64,000 nucleotides of DNA. It comes from Glutamicibacter ardleyensis (GTDB taxonomy: Bacteria > Actinomycetota > Actinomycetes > Actinomycetales > Micrococcaceae). The position numbers and the translations under genes are program-made. This document shows positions 26,528-35,532 of this stretch, piece after piece (positions within the stretch are counted from its first letter, which is position 1; the number at the start of each line of letters is the position of its first letter). Location of the stretch: NCBI RefSeq assembly GCF_014644555.1, contig NZ_BMKX01000001.1, positions 744,001-808,000 on the forward strand. Reading direction: 5' to 3'. The notes under the pieces were generated by a model. That model saw only the letters and a program-made list of their open reading frames with translations. It did no database searches and was not told where the DNA came from.

Positions 26528-27082
26528 TTACTGGCTTTCCTGCCTCGCTGTTTCGGCCCGCTCGGCAACAATTGCATTCGCAACGCTGGAGTTATCCGGC
26601 GCAAAGGCGTACAGCTTGCCGGCATCCTGGTGCACCCACCAACGTCCGCACAGCGTGGTGGTGCGCTGCTCAGCATCCTGCGGCCACCAGTCAGCTTCGA
26701 GGGTGCGGAAGGTGACAAAATTGTCCGCGGTCAGATTCTTGGTGCGCGGATCTGCGGCATAACCCTTCTTCAATTCCTTGTCGCTAGGCACTCCCACCAG
26801 CTTGAGTGTTTTGCAGCTTTCAGAAGATAATTCTCCCGCGTAGTCCATGGTGAAGATGCGCTCGTCTCCGGTACTGCGCTGTTCCAACTTCACATCCGTA
26901 CCGCCAGCGGGAACCCATTTCGGAAGCAATCCGGAGGCCACACCTTCCTCAGAAGTTTTGGCGCTTTTGGACGCGGACTGCTCATACTTGTCCTGCGCTA
27001 AATCGGCAACATTGCAACCGGAAAGCAGTAACGCGCTTGGAACCATCACGGCGAGCATTGAAAGGTACTTTTTCTTCATCAT
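26528..27082 (-). CDS. Secreted lipoprotein of unknown function
   Basis: A 184-residue protein with a KKK start, hydrophobic segment and lipobox LLSGC (about residues 18-22), then a soluble domain that I do not recognise. Two cysteines (in SSESCKTLKLVG and TTTLCGRWW) could form a disulfide outside the cell. Two adjacent ATGs (27082 and 27079) are candidate starts; no strong ribosome site is visible. It is monocistronic, convergent with map with a 4-base gap. Confidence 0.72.
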   Translation of the reverse strand: MMKKKYLSMLAVMVPSALLLSGCNVADLAQDKYEQSASKSAKTSEEGVASGLLPKWVPAGGTDVKLEQRSTGDERIFTMDYAGELSSESCKTLKLVGVPSDKELKKGYAADPRTKNLTADNFVTFRTLEADWWPQDAEQRTTTLCGRWWVHQDAGKLYAFAPDNSSVANAIVAERAETARQESQ

Positions 27083-27183
27083 GACTTTAAATCTAGTCAG
27101 CAATCTTTCGATTGGCTTCAGCTCAGAGGGCGAACTCTGCGCGCGCTAAGTGCACCCACAGGATGAGTGCCGAATGCTACCAA

Positions 27184-27238
27184 CAGCTCAGGCCGACCAG
27201 CTTCCCCACTCGCTGGGAAAACGGATCGGCCTGAGTTG
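27184..27238 (-). terminator. Hairpin downstream of flavin reductase fusion
   Basis: Arms of about 13 bp with one G:U (CAGCTCAGGCCGA near 27184-27196; TCGGCCTGAGTTG at 27226-27238) lie just past the end of the HpaB-PrpD-reductase operon. No strong T-run follows on the minus strand, so termination efficiency is uncertain. Confidence 0.5.
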
Positions 27239-27252
27239 GCTTTAGCTAGGCC

Positions 27253-28401
27253 TTAGACCTGGCCTCCGTGACGCGAGACCACGTCACGCGCTAGCGACTT
27301 GCCAAACTTGGTGTGTTCGGCCAGTGCAGCTAGCGCGGCTGCAACGTCCCGGGCGGCTAAAGCTTCGGTCAGCTGGACCACATAGCTGTGATCCAGCTGG
27401 CGGGCCCACTCTTCACCGGTGAACGCCTGACGCCACACGGTGCCGATACCCAGACGGCGGTACGAGTCGATCAGCTGCGAAGATCCTGCAACTCCGACCA
27501 ACGCATCATGGTAAGCAACATTGAGCGCGAGGAAAGCGTCAAGATCTGCAGCCGAATCCTGGCGCAGGGTACCTAGTTTCTCGGTTATCTCACGCAGCTG
27601 CGCAACGGTCTCATCGGTGAGCTTGGAAAGGTGCACGGCAATCACGCCAGATTCAATAGTTGCCCGTGAATCGTAGGCGGAGTCGGTGAGCTCTGCGGTA
27701 ATAGGCTTGGGCTGGTACTTACCGCCCTCGGTACGGAAGACCAGGTGCTCGCTTTCCAACTTCACCAAGGCAATGGCGACATGGTCTACGTCCGTACGGG
27801 AAGCGGCAGCAATGGCATCAAGGTCCAGGTCTTCACCCAGCGGGCTGGTGCGTAGCAATACCCAGGTGCGGGTTGCCTGGTAGGCGGCAAGTTCCTTAGT
27901 CGGTTCCAATCGCCCCATGGTTCCACGGTAGTAGGCAAGCGGTTCTCGGTCGTGCGCCTCGGAATGGGTAACTAAACCGAGGAACACGGTGTGAGTTCCG
28001 CCGGTAGGAGTTTCGGCGACCTTGCATACGATAGTGGCCAGTGCCCCATCGATCAGCGGCACTCCCTCGGGAGATAAGGTGTGCGCAACGGTGGCAAACT
28101 TATCTTCACCTTTACGTCCAAAGTGGAAGGCCAATGCCCCCTGATCTTCAGCGAGGATATTGATCCCGAAGACTCCTGCTTCAACCACGCGGTCGTGAGT
28201 GCTGCTGGAGCGGTTCAGGCAGGCAAGCATCATCGGCGGATCCATGGACAGCGACGAAACGGCAGATGCCGTGGTGCCGTAGAGCTGTCCGTCGACCGCC
28301 GTGGTGATCACGGTGACGCCGGAGGCGAAATGCCCCACGACGTTGCGGAAGACGTTCTGATCTACGGGCTGTACGTTCTCAATTTTTGATGCGGTATTCA
28401 T
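27253..28401 (-). CDS. Flavin reductase fused to an FCD-like ligand-sensing domain
   Basis: A 382-residue two-domain protein. Residues about 15-170 form a short-chain FMN/FAD:NAD(P)H reductase (FRNVVGHFASGVTVITT; SSLSMDPPMMLACLNRSS; FHFGRKGEDKFA; YYRGTMGRL). Residues about 180-375 resemble a GntR-type winged-helix remnant followed by an FCD domain (VALVKLESEHLVFRTEGG; NVAYHDALVGVAGSSQLI; LTEALAARDVAAALAALAEH). It overlaps the PrpD gene by four bases and should supply reduced flavin to the HpaB-like oxygenase at the head of the operon. The C-terminal domain suggests substrate-gated reductase activity, as known for the MarR-like tail of the Acinetobacter baumannii 4-hydroxyphenylacetate reductase C1. 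The gating is inference. Confidence 0.85.
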   Translation of the reverse strand: MNTASKIENVQPVDQNVFRNVVGHFASGVTVITTAVDGQLYGTTASAVSSLSMDPPMMLACLNRSSSTHDRVVEAGVFGINILAEDQGALAFHFGRKGEDKFATVAHTLSPEGVPLIDGALATIVCKVAETPTGGTHTVFLGLVTHSEAHDREPLAYYRGTMGRLEPTKELAAYQATRTWVLLRTSPLGEDLDLDAIAAASRTDVDHVAIALVKLESEHLVFRTEGGKYQPKPITAELTDSAYDSRATIESGVIAVHLSKLTDETVAQLREITEKLGTLRQDSAADLDAFLALNVAYHDALVGVAGSSQLIDSYRRLGIGTVWRQAFTGEEWARQLDHSYVVQLTEALAARDVAAALAALAEHTKFGKSLARDVVSRHGGQV

Positions 28402-29828
28402 GAGTACTGCTCCTGAGGAATCAAGGTGAAATTTTTGCTGGGATCAAGAGTTTCAAAAAGTTTTTCGAGGTTTGCGGCCGCCCCGAGGTTATTTAACTGT
28501 TCACGCAACGCATTGCTGCGTTCAATAAGTTGCGGTGTGCCAAACGCAAGATTCTGCGCGAACTTTTCATCTATGGCTTCTTGGCTCAGTGCGGTGCGCA
28601 AGATATTGCCATCCGGATGCTCAACCCGCACGTGCTTGATGCTTCCGTCTTTCAAACGCGCGGTGACTTCAGCCGTCAAACGCTGGTTGTTTGGAAGCGT
28701 GCCAGCTAGCTCGATACGTCCCAGCAGGTTAGTCAGCCGCGGATCAGCGAGCGCCTTGGCTGTCAGATGCTCGGGACGCACCGTGCCGTGCAACAAGGCC
28801 ACCGCAGCGGTGAGGTGGATGGAGAACAACGCGGCTGTGGTGCGCGTTTCCCCGTCCTTGAACCGGGCGCCGACAAATCCATTCAGGGTTCGCTCGGTGA
28901 CATGCACGCTCAGGCATTCAACGTCCTCGGCACGCACCGAATGCTTGGTAACCAGTTCGGCGCAGGCCTGCAGCGAAGGCTGGGCCGCGCGGCATGAAGC
29001 AAATGGTTTGATGGTGCAGTCCCCGTGGAAACTTTCACCTAAACCCTGGAGCGCGAGCAACGGATCAGGATCCGTGGTGAATACCTCGAAGTATCCATGC
29101 TTCCCGGTCAACGGATCTTGTGCTCCACGCATGCCGGCGCCAGCAAGCTGAGCTGCGTTGATTCCGGCCCTGGCGGCGAAGGCCATGGGGAGCTTGAAGC
29201 TATTTTCCCCGTCAAAGATCGCCGCCACGGATCCGGCCGCCTGGTTCACCGCGATGCCTACCGCATGACGGGTAGTCTCGTGGTCCAACCCCAGCAACCG
29301 CGAAGCAATCAGGCTTGCGCCGATCACATTAACCGTTCCGGTGTTGTCCTGGCCGGAATACACGTCGAAACCACCAGCTACCGCGAGGCGTGCGGTGAGG
29401 TCATCGCCTACGGCCAGCGCGGTGATGACCTCGGCGCCACTGGCTCCGGTGGACTGCCCTAAAGCGAGAGCCACCGGGACCGTGGTGCCGGAAATGTGCG
29501 CCGCGACGGTTCTTCCGCCCGGCCCATCGGCCTCGACCGGCTCAAAGTCGAAGGAGCGGATCAGCGTTGCATTGAGGAAGGCCGCCGAGGATGCAGGGAG
29601 CCGTTGCGCGGTTCCAAGCACCTGCGCTTGTGTACCTTCTCCCCAGGCGGCGACTACCTTGCGCAGCTTTGCCGCGCCGTCGGCTTGATGTCCAGCCAAT
29701 CCTGCGCCGACACTGTCGAGCAGGCGTTGGGACACTCGTTGCACGGTCGGCGCAGGCAGGTCCGTGAATTGAGTTTCCAACGCGTGCTCAATTAGCGTGT
29801 CGAGCAGGTCCGGCGTCCGGGTTTGCAT
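28398..29828 (-). CDS. MmgE/PrpD family protein
   Basis: A 476-residue protein of the MmgE/PrpD family (2-methylcitrate dehydratase, cis-aconitate decarboxylase, iminodisuccinate epimerase). Visible: FDFEPVEADGPGGRTVAAHISG near residue 93 (written as adjacent blocks), KLPMAFAARAGINAAQLA and IKPFASCRAAQPSLQACAEL. AAGGAG precedes the ATG. It lies between an HpaB-like monooxygenase (10-base gap) and the reductase fusion (ATGA overlap), which is an uncommon place for this family. It may isomerise, dehydrate or decarboxylate a ring-opened or hydroxylated intermediate; the reaction is unknown. Confidence 0.86.
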   Translation of the reverse strand: MQTRTPDLLDTLIEHALETQFTDLPAPTVQRVSQRLLDSVGAGLAGHQADGAAKLRKVVAAWGEGTQAQVLGTAQRLPASSAAFLNATLIRSFDFEPVEADGPGGRTVAAHISGTTVPVALALGQSTGASGAEVITALAVGDDLTARLAVAGGFDVYSGQDNTGTVNVIGASLIASRLLGLDHETTRHAVGIAVNQAAGSVAAIFDGENSFKLPMAFAARAGINAAQLAGAGMRGAQDPLTGKHGYFEVFTTDPDPLLALQGLGESFHGDCTIKPFASCRAAQPSLQACAELVTKHSVRAEDVECLSVHVTERTLNGFVGARFKDGETRTTAALFSIHLTAAVALLHGTVRPEHLTAKALADPRLTNLLGRIELAGTLPNNQRLTAEVTARLKDGSIKHVRVEHPDGNILRTALSQEAIDEKFAQNLAFGTPQLIERSNALREQLNNLGAAANLEKLFETLDPSKNFTLIPQEQYS

Positions 29829-29837
29829 GTCAACTCC

Positions 29838-31334
29838 TTAGGCGCGCGCTGCGGCGGCGTCGAGGTCGAGACTGTCATCGGCTGCTGCGGTGGGAAAGAT
29901 GCCAACTTCAGCAAACATTGCCTCATAGGCTCCGGTCTCACCCTTCATCTGGGCCTTCTTATGATCCAAGGCGCGGGCACGTCCAATGGAGCCTAGGTAG
30001 AAGCGCTCGTAGAGTTCGTTGCGGCTGCCCAAGGCGGAGCCGGCGAAGTCCCATGCGGTGCGGAAGATCTTTGCGCGCTCCTCCGGCATAATGCCGTTGG
30101 CACCTGGCAGGTACTTCTTCAGCAGCGGGCCCAGACGGGTTTCTTCGAAAGCCGCGGCCGTTGGTGTAGCCAGCAGGTTGTGCGAGCCCATGGACTTGAT
30201 AATGTCGTTGACCCGAGCCATCCACAAAGGCATCATGGTGCGCAGGCTGGAGATGTCATCGTGGCAGAAGTACGCACCGCCACCCCATTCCGAGGCGTTG
30301 ACCTCAGCTGAGTGGATTACCGCACGGGCGATGCGCAGGTAGGAGTAAATTTCTCCGAGCATCGATGCGGTTTCCGGCTTGGTATCTGTGGCAGTTACCT
30401 TGGCCATCTGCACGCAGAGGTCATAGGCGAATTCGAGCTTGACCGAGGCGCGAATGGCGGTCTGCTGCTGGGTGTTGCCAGTGGCAGTTCCCGCGTTCAG
30501 GGAGTTGTAGACGTCGAGCTGTCCATCGATGAACACGCGGTCCCAAGGAATGAGCACATCATCAAAGATGATCACCGCATCCTGCTCGTCGAAGCGGGAG
30601 GAGAATGGCTTGTCCACGATGGGCTGGTCCACACCATAGTGGTCACGGCAGACCGAGACTACACCCTTGGTGGCCACCGGAATAGCGAAGGATAGTGCGT
30701 ATTCTTCGTAGCCCTTCTGGATGGGCACCGCTGGGTAGACGTAGAGTTCGTCGGCAATGGGGCCCAGCGTCGCGAGCATCTTGGCACCGCGGACAATCAG
30801 GCCTTCATCGGTGCGCTCAACGACGCGCAGGGTCAACTCTTCGTTAATTCCCTGAAGTTCACCAACTGACTTGTCGATGGCCGCGTGAACGATGGTGTGC
30901 GTCAAGGCCAGGTCCTGCTCTTGCACTAGACGCCAGTAGTTCTGCAGACGCTCGTAGTACACAGGGTCACCGGATTTGGCGAAGATGTCCGGGCGGGAGG
31001 CGTGGCCGGCAAGTACTACGTTGACGTAGTCCGGGGTGCGGCCAAGCATGCCGTTGGAGTAGCGGGCCAGGCGATCAAATGCGCGGTGGCGGCGGGCAAT
31101 GTCTTCCGCGTTATGTGGACGCAGCAATGAGACGTTGTGCTCTTCACCGGTTTCGGCATCGCGCATCAGGCAGTCGGCTGCGTACTTGTGCTGGTAGTCA
31201 AAGTAAGCGGCCATGCCGTTGATCGAGCCTTGGAACGCGGGGTGCTCGGTAATATCGATCTGCTCGTTACCTAGCCAAACTTCACGGGAATCCTTCAGAC
31301 CTGCCCTGTACTGCTCACCAGTGCGTGCACTCAT
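29838..31334 (-). CDS. HpaB-family flavin-dependent aromatic monooxygenase, oxygenase component
   Basis: A 498-residue protein of the 4-hydroxyphenylacetate 3-hydroxylase (HpaB) family. Blocks include SREVWLGNEQID at the start, FDDVLIPWDRVF, and the C-terminal GSALGSRNELYERFYLGS. Enzymes of this family hydroxylate phenols with reduced FAD or FMN from a partner reductase, here the fused reductase two genes downstream. AGGAG precedes the ATG. It heads the operon and is divergent from an MHS transporter over 258 bases. 4-hydroxyphenylacetate, a halophenol or nitrophenol are all possible substrates. Confidence 0.9.
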   Translation of the reverse strand: MSARTGEQYRAGLKDSREVWLGNEQIDITEHPAFQGSINGMAAYFDYQHKYAADCLMRDAETGEEHNVSLLRPHNAEDIARRHRAFDRLARYSNGMLGRTPDYVNVVLAGHASRPDIFAKSGDPVYYERLQNYWRLVQEQDLALTHTIVHAAIDKSVGELQGINEELTLRVVERTDEGLIVRGAKMLATLGPIADELYVYPAVPIQKGYEEYALSFAIPVATKGVVSVCRDHYGVDQPIVDKPFSSRFDEQDAVIIFDDVLIPWDRVFIDGQLDVYNSLNAGTATGNTQQQTAIRASVKLEFAYDLCVQMAKVTATDTKPETASMLGEIYSYLRIARAVIHSAEVNASEWGGGAYFCHDDISSLRTMMPLWMARVNDIIKSMGSHNLLATPTAAAFEETRLGPLLKKYLPGANGIMPEERAKIFRTAWDFAGSALGSRNELYERFYLGSIGRARALDHKKAQMKGETGAYEAMFAEVGIFPTAAADDSLDLDAAAARA

Positions 31335-31592
31335 GTGATTACTCCTAACGGATCGTCCCTCAAGCGGGGCTCAAAATATATTCTGTGTCTAAGTTTATAT
31401 AAAGAGTGTGACGCAAATCAATCCCTTGATCAAACTTTTCACAGAAAACACTCGAAATCCGCGATATTTCAACAATTTAGGATTCGCCGAAAAAATATTC
31501 TTTGACACACAATCGGTAAAAACTGGACAAGGTTGCGTGATGTACGCCATTATGGGGTGAATCACAAACCTCCATTAGGAAGGAGTTCAACC
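31335..31592. promoter_or_regulatory. Divergent promoter region, HpaB operon and MHS transporter
   Basis: This AT-rich 258-base gap must carry both divergent promoters. TTGACA at 31502-31507 is a candidate -35 for the transporter, but no convincing -10 follows at normal spacing. I see no clear dyad of regulator size. A long 5' leader is therefore possible on the transporter side. Confidence 0.4.
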
Positions 31593-32972
31593 GTGCCTGC
31601 ACCACGAGCGAACACCGGACCCGAAAGTCCTCCAGCAGCCTCCAAGAATGATTCCCTTAATACAAAGGATCTGCGCCGAATCCTCGGCTCCAGCTTCCTA
31701 GGCAGCGTTATTGAGTACTACGACTTCATCCTTTACGCCACCGCCGCCTCGATTATTTTTGACAAGGTTTTCTTCGGGAACCTCACCCCCGGCCTAGCGC
31801 TATTCGCGTCCTTTGGAACACTCGCGGTGGGCTACGTCGCCCGGCCGCTGGGCGGAATAATCTTCGGTCACTTCGGAGATCGGGTGGGCCGCAAGAAGAT
31901 GCTGGTGCTGTCCATGATGATGATGGGTTTTGCCACCATCGCAATCGGGTTATTGCCAACCACCGCGAGCATCGGTATCGCTGCGCCGATCATCCTGGTG
32001 CTACTGCGCGTAGTTCAGGGCATCTCAGTAGGTGGCGAATGGGGCGGCGCGACACTTATGGCGCTAGAGCATGCGCCTGCGAACAAGCGTGGCTTTGCGG
32101 CATCCTTCGCCAACGCTGGCGCGCCAGCCGGTGGCCTACTGGCGACCTTCCTGATTTCATTTGTTTCCTTCAGCACCGGGGACAACTTCCTTACCTGGGG
32201 TTGGCGCATTCCGTTCCTGTTCTCAGCAGTTCTGATCGTCATCGGGATGGTGATTCGACTTAAAGTCGCAGAGTCCCCGGTCTTCCAGGAGATGGACGCC
32301 AAGGCGGTCTCAGCACAAAAGGAACGCAAGACCCCGATTTCACTGGTGCTCAAACACCACTCCAAAACCGTCGTTATGACCTTGGTCGCCTCGCTAGGCT
32401 TTTACACCTGCCAAGGGATCTTGACCTCGTGGGGCGTCGCCCAAGCTGTCGGCCTAGGGGTCGATCGGTCCTTCGTATTAAACTCCAAGGGCTACGCCGC
32501 GATGATCACGATTGTCGTCTGCCTACTGGCCGCAAGGCTTTCTGACCGCTACGGTCGCAAAACAATTCTCACCGTCGGCGCAGTAGCCGGTATGGTCTGG
32601 GCTTTCCCAGCCGTCGCACTGATGAGCAACGGAACCGGGTGGGGCTTTATGGTCGCAGTCCTGGTTGGCAACGGAGTGATTCAGGGAATTCTCGCCGGTC
32701 CAATTGGCGCCTACATCTCCGAGCTATTCCCAGCCGATGTCCGGTACACCGGAGCATCGCTGGCTTACCAAAGCTCTTCAACACTCGGTGCGGGATTCAC
32801 TCCAATGATTGCCACCGCACTAGCGATGAGCTTCGGTGTCATGTCGGTCGGCGTCTTCTGGGTCGCAATTCTTGTCATTGGATTTATCGCGATCCGCATG
32901 AGCCCCGAGGGTGCAGCCTTGGAGCACAAGCAGTCGATAACCCCGACAAACAAAAACAGCATCAACGCCTAA
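31593..32972 (+). CDS. MHS-family (MFS) metabolite:H+ symporter
   Basis: A 459-residue 12-helix transporter with SSFLGSVIEYYDFILYATAA, loop GHFGDRVGRKKML and VGGEWGGATLMALEHAP. It is strongly similar to the MHS transporter at 7.6 kb, so the two are paralogues. The GTG at 31593 is used because AGGAAGGAG (31577-31585) precedes it; the frame continues further upstream without a ribosome site. Divergence from the HpaB operon suggests it takes up the aromatic or organic acid used there (inference). A terminator follows. Confidence 0.9.
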   Translation: MPAPRANTGPESPPAASKNDSLNTKDLRRILGSSFLGSVIEYYDFILYATAASIIFDKVFFGNLTPGLALFASFGTLAVGYVARPLGGIIFGHFGDRVGRKKMLVLSMMMMGFATIAIGLLPTTASIGIAAPIILVLLRVVQGISVGGEWGGATLMALEHAPANKRGFAASFANAGAPAGGLLATFLISFVSFSTGDNFLTWGWRIPFLFSAVLIVIGMVIRLKVAESPVFQEMDAKAVSAQKERKTPISLVLKHHSKTVVMTLVASLGFYTCQGILTSWGVAQAVGLGVDRSFVLNSKGYAAMITIVVCLLAARLSDRYGRKTILTVGAVAGMVWAFPAVALMSNGTGWGFMVAVLVGNGVIQGILAGPIGAYISELFPADVRYTGASLAYQSSSTLGAGFTPMIATALAMSFGVMSVGVFWVAILVIGFIAIRMSPEGAALEHKQSITPTNKNSINA

Positions 32973-32989
32973 CACCACAGGCACTAACG

Positions 32990-33026
32990 GTTTGCCGCGG
33001 CGCCTTGTGGCCCGCGGCAAACTTTT
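32990..33026 (+). terminator. Intrinsic terminator after MHS transporter
   Basis: Arms GTTTGCCGCGG (32990-33000) and CCGCGGCAAAC (33012-33022) with an 11-nt loop, followed by TTTT. It isolates the transporter from the downstream flavin monooxygenase gene. Confidence 0.88.
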
Positions 33027-33174
33027 AGACCCAATCATCAAATTTATTGATGGTATACAGCTAAAACTTCTCTATTTACGACTTATCATTCGCTTGGCAC
33101 GATAGAAGCAAGTGCCCTGGGTTACATCCGCGACATTCGCATCACGGATTCCCATTTGGAAAGGAACAGCCATA

Positions 33175-34503
33175 ATGACTCCCAAAAATCCGAAGCACAT
33201 GGTGCTCACCACCTTCATGCTTCCTGCTGGTTACCATAAGGATTCCTGGCGTATGGACGGTTCACGTTCCGACGAACTGGCCAACCTCGAGTTCGTCTAT
33301 GACCTCACCAAGATGGCAGAAGACGCCAAGCTTGACGCAATCTTCTTCGGCGATATCGTGCACGCGAACACGGTCATGCGCGGCGACATCAAGATGAACG
33401 GCTTCTATGAGCCAATGACAGTGCTCTCCGCACTGGCCGCACGTACCAAGAACATCGGCTTGATCGGCACGGTCTCCACCTCATTCTCCGAGCCATATAA
33501 CCTAGCCCGGCAGATGGCAGGCCTGGACCACATGTCCGGTGGACGCGCCGGCTGGAACATCGTGACCAGCTCCGATGGCTTCCAGAACTACGGCATCAAA
33601 ACCGCTCCAGATCCAGCAACCCGTTACCGCCGCGCTACCGAGTTTGTCGACGTGGTCCAACAGCTTTGGGATTCCTGGGAAGATGACGCGGTCATCAATG
33701 ACAAGGAGTCCGGCTGGTACGTAGACACTGAGAAGATCCACCCGATCAACCACACCGGCGAGTTCTTCCAGGTCCAAGGGCCCATTAACATGCCACGCAG
33801 CCCGCAGGGCCGTCCGGTCCTAGTTCAGGCCGGTTCTTCCGGTCCGGGTATGGAACTTGGCTCTTCGGTGGCCGACGGCATCTATACCGCACAGCCGCTC
33901 AAGGAACCTTCGGTCGAGTTCTACGCAAAGTTCAAGGCCATGGCAGCGGCTAAGGGTCGTAACCCACAAGATATCAAGGTCATTCCGGGCATCCTGCCGA
34001 TTCTGGGCGATACTCAGGCAGAGGCCGATGAGCTGGCCGAGCACTTGGCCAACCACCTGCATTTGGACAATGGCCGAGTGCAGGTCGGCGCGGACCTGAA
34101 GATGGACCTGTCCGAACTGGACTTCAACGACAAGATCCCGGCTTCCTGGTTCTCCGATGATCCGGCACTGGGTTCGCGCTACCAGATCTACCGCCGCAAA
34201 TCCGTAGATCAGGGCATGACCCTGCGCGAACTCATCGTAGATCTTGCCCGCTCCACCGGACACCAGTGGATGGCCGGAACCGCAAGCGCCGTGGCAGACC
34301 GGATGATCGACTGGTTCGACTCCAAGGCGTGCGACGGCTTTAACCTCAATGCTCCGTTCAACCCGGGCGGCTTTAAGCTCATCTGCGACAAGCTCGTTCC
34401 AGAACTGCAAGAACGCGGCTACTTCCGCACCGAGTACGAGGGCACCACCTTGCGTGACAACTTTGGACTCTCACGCCCGGCCTCGATTCGCGAACGCGTC
34501 TAG
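33175..34503 (+). CDS. LLM-class flavin-dependent monooxygenase (NtaA/SnaA/DszA type)
   Basis: A 442-residue luciferase-like monooxygenase. Visible: DAIFFGDIVHAN near residue 55, SFSEPYNLARQMAGLDHMSGGR (two adjacent blocks), GWNIVTSS, RPVLVQAGSSGPG and VADGIYTAQ. These are hallmarks of the nitrilotriacetate/DszA branch, which oxidises aminopolycarboxylates, sulfones or pristinamycin precursors with FMNH2. The ATG at 33175 follows GAAAGGAA. It stands alone between a terminator and a convergent LysR gene, overlapping the latter by four bases. Reduced flavin must come from elsewhere, possibly the reductase at 27.3 kb. Substrate unknown. Confidence 0.88.
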   Translation: MTPKNPKHMVLTTFMLPAGYHKDSWRMDGSRSDELANLEFVYDLTKMAEDAKLDAIFFGDIVHANTVMRGDIKMNGFYEPMTVLSALAARTKNIGLIGTVSTSFSEPYNLARQMAGLDHMSGGRAGWNIVTSSDGFQNYGIKTAPDPATRYRRATEFVDVVQQLWDSWEDDAVINDKESGWYVDTEKIHPINHTGEFFQVQGPINMPRSPQGRPVLVQAGSSGPGMELGSSVADGIYTAQPLKEPSVEFYAKFKAMAAAKGRNPQDIKVIPGILPILGDTQAEADELAEHLANHLHLDNGRVQVGADLKMDLSELDFNDKIPASWFSDDPALGSRYQIYRRKSVDQGMTLRELIVDLARSTGHQWMAGTASAVADRMIDWFDSKACDGFNLNAPFNPGGFKLICDKLVPELQERGYFRTEYEGTTLRDNFGLSRPASIRERV

Positions 34504-35435
34504 TTCCCGGCGGCCTGGTCAAAGAGTTCGGCGGCAACTTCCACCCACGCTTGGGCGCGGGAGTTCAGCCGGGAACTGCGTGGCCAGGCCACCGAAACCG
34601 GCACAGCCGCCGTTTGGTTATCGGGCAAGGTCAAAGGTTTCAGCACCACCTGAAGTTCACCGTAAGGCGCTTCGAGAGCAGGCTGCTGGAACAGCACCGC
34701 TACCCCACGGCCGGTGCCGACCAAGGAACGCACTGTCGCATAGGATCGCGAGCGATGCCGAATCTGCGGCGAAATCCCGGATCCTTGGTAGAGCCCGAGG
34801 ATCCGCTGGGTAATTGGATCAGATTCGTAGAGCACGAGCGGTTCGGTGGCAATTTGCTCTAGGGAAACCGATGCTTCGGCGGCCAACGCATGATCGGCCG
34901 GCAGCAGCACATACGCCGGGGCCATCGCCACGGTGGCCGACCGTAGGGCCGGGGAAATATCTGCACCGTAGAGGAAGGCGACATCGATGGAACCATCAAG
35001 CAAGGCAGCTTGCATGTCTTGGTGGAATCCTTCCATGAAATCCACCTCTACCTTCGGACACTGCAAGGCGAAGGCGTTAAGCATCGGCGGAATGATGGTT
35101 GGCCCCAAAGGCATGAAACAGCCCACCGTCAGCGGTCCGGTCAGGGTGGCGCGGGTTCCATGCCCCATCGTTTCGACATCATGGGCTAGTTCCAACATTT
35201 CCCTGGCCTGGCGCAGCACGGTGCGGCCGGTAGCCGTAAGCGTCAGCCCCTTGGCCCGGCGCTTGATCGCCAGCTCAGCTCCGACAATGCGTTCAAGTTC
35301 GGCAATCGACATGGAGATTGCCGAAGGCGCTAGGTGCAGGCGACGTGCGGCTTCGGCCATCGTCCCCGCCTCGGCGGCGACGACAAAGTGCCAGAGCTGA
35401 CGCAAGGTCAGTTGTGGGTGCGAGGCTAGACTCAT
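34500..35435 (-). CDS. LysR-family regulator, divergent from VAO-type oxidase
   Basis: A 311-residue LysR-type regulator with winged HTH LRQLWHFVVAAEAGTMAEAA and HLAPSAISMSIAELER (about residues 10-46), plus an effector-binding domain. The ATG at 35435 is used; an upstream in-frame start would read through the palindromic operator. A perfect inverted repeat TGTCATCAAT-CCT-ATTGATGACA abuts its start codon in the 97-bp gap to the divergent VAO-type oxidase, so autoregulation and control of that oxidase by a phenolic effector is likely. Confidence 0.88.
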   Translation of the reverse strand: MSLASHPQLTLRQLWHFVVAAEAGTMAEAARRLHLAPSAISMSIAELERIVGAELAIKRRAKGLTLTATGRTVLRQAREMLELAHDVETMGHGTRATLTGPLTVGCFMPLGPTIIPPMLNAFALQCPKVEVDFMEGFHQDMQAALLDGSIDVAFLYGADISPALRSATVAMAPAYVLLPADHALAAEASVSLEQIATEPLVLYESDPITQRILGLYQGSGISPQIRHRSRSYATVRSLVGTGRGVAVLFQQPALEAPYGELQVVLKPLTLPDNQTAAVPVSVAWPRSSRLNSRAQAWVEVAAELFDQAAGN

Positions 35436-35457
35436 GTCATCAATCCTATTGATGACA
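35435..35457. promoter_or_regulatory. Perfect inverted repeat, probable LysR operator
   Basis: Arms TGTCATCAAT (35435-35444) and ATTGATGACA (35448-35457) with a 3-bp spacer, overlapping the regulator's start codon. Location in the divergent gap and perfect symmetry support an operator for the LysR protein. Confidence 0.68.
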
Positions 35458-35532
35458 CCAATGATATAAAGCAATATTTTCGATTAAGAAGATCAGGCCA
35501 CCTTTGATATGGCGGCCAGAAAAGGGTGAATC

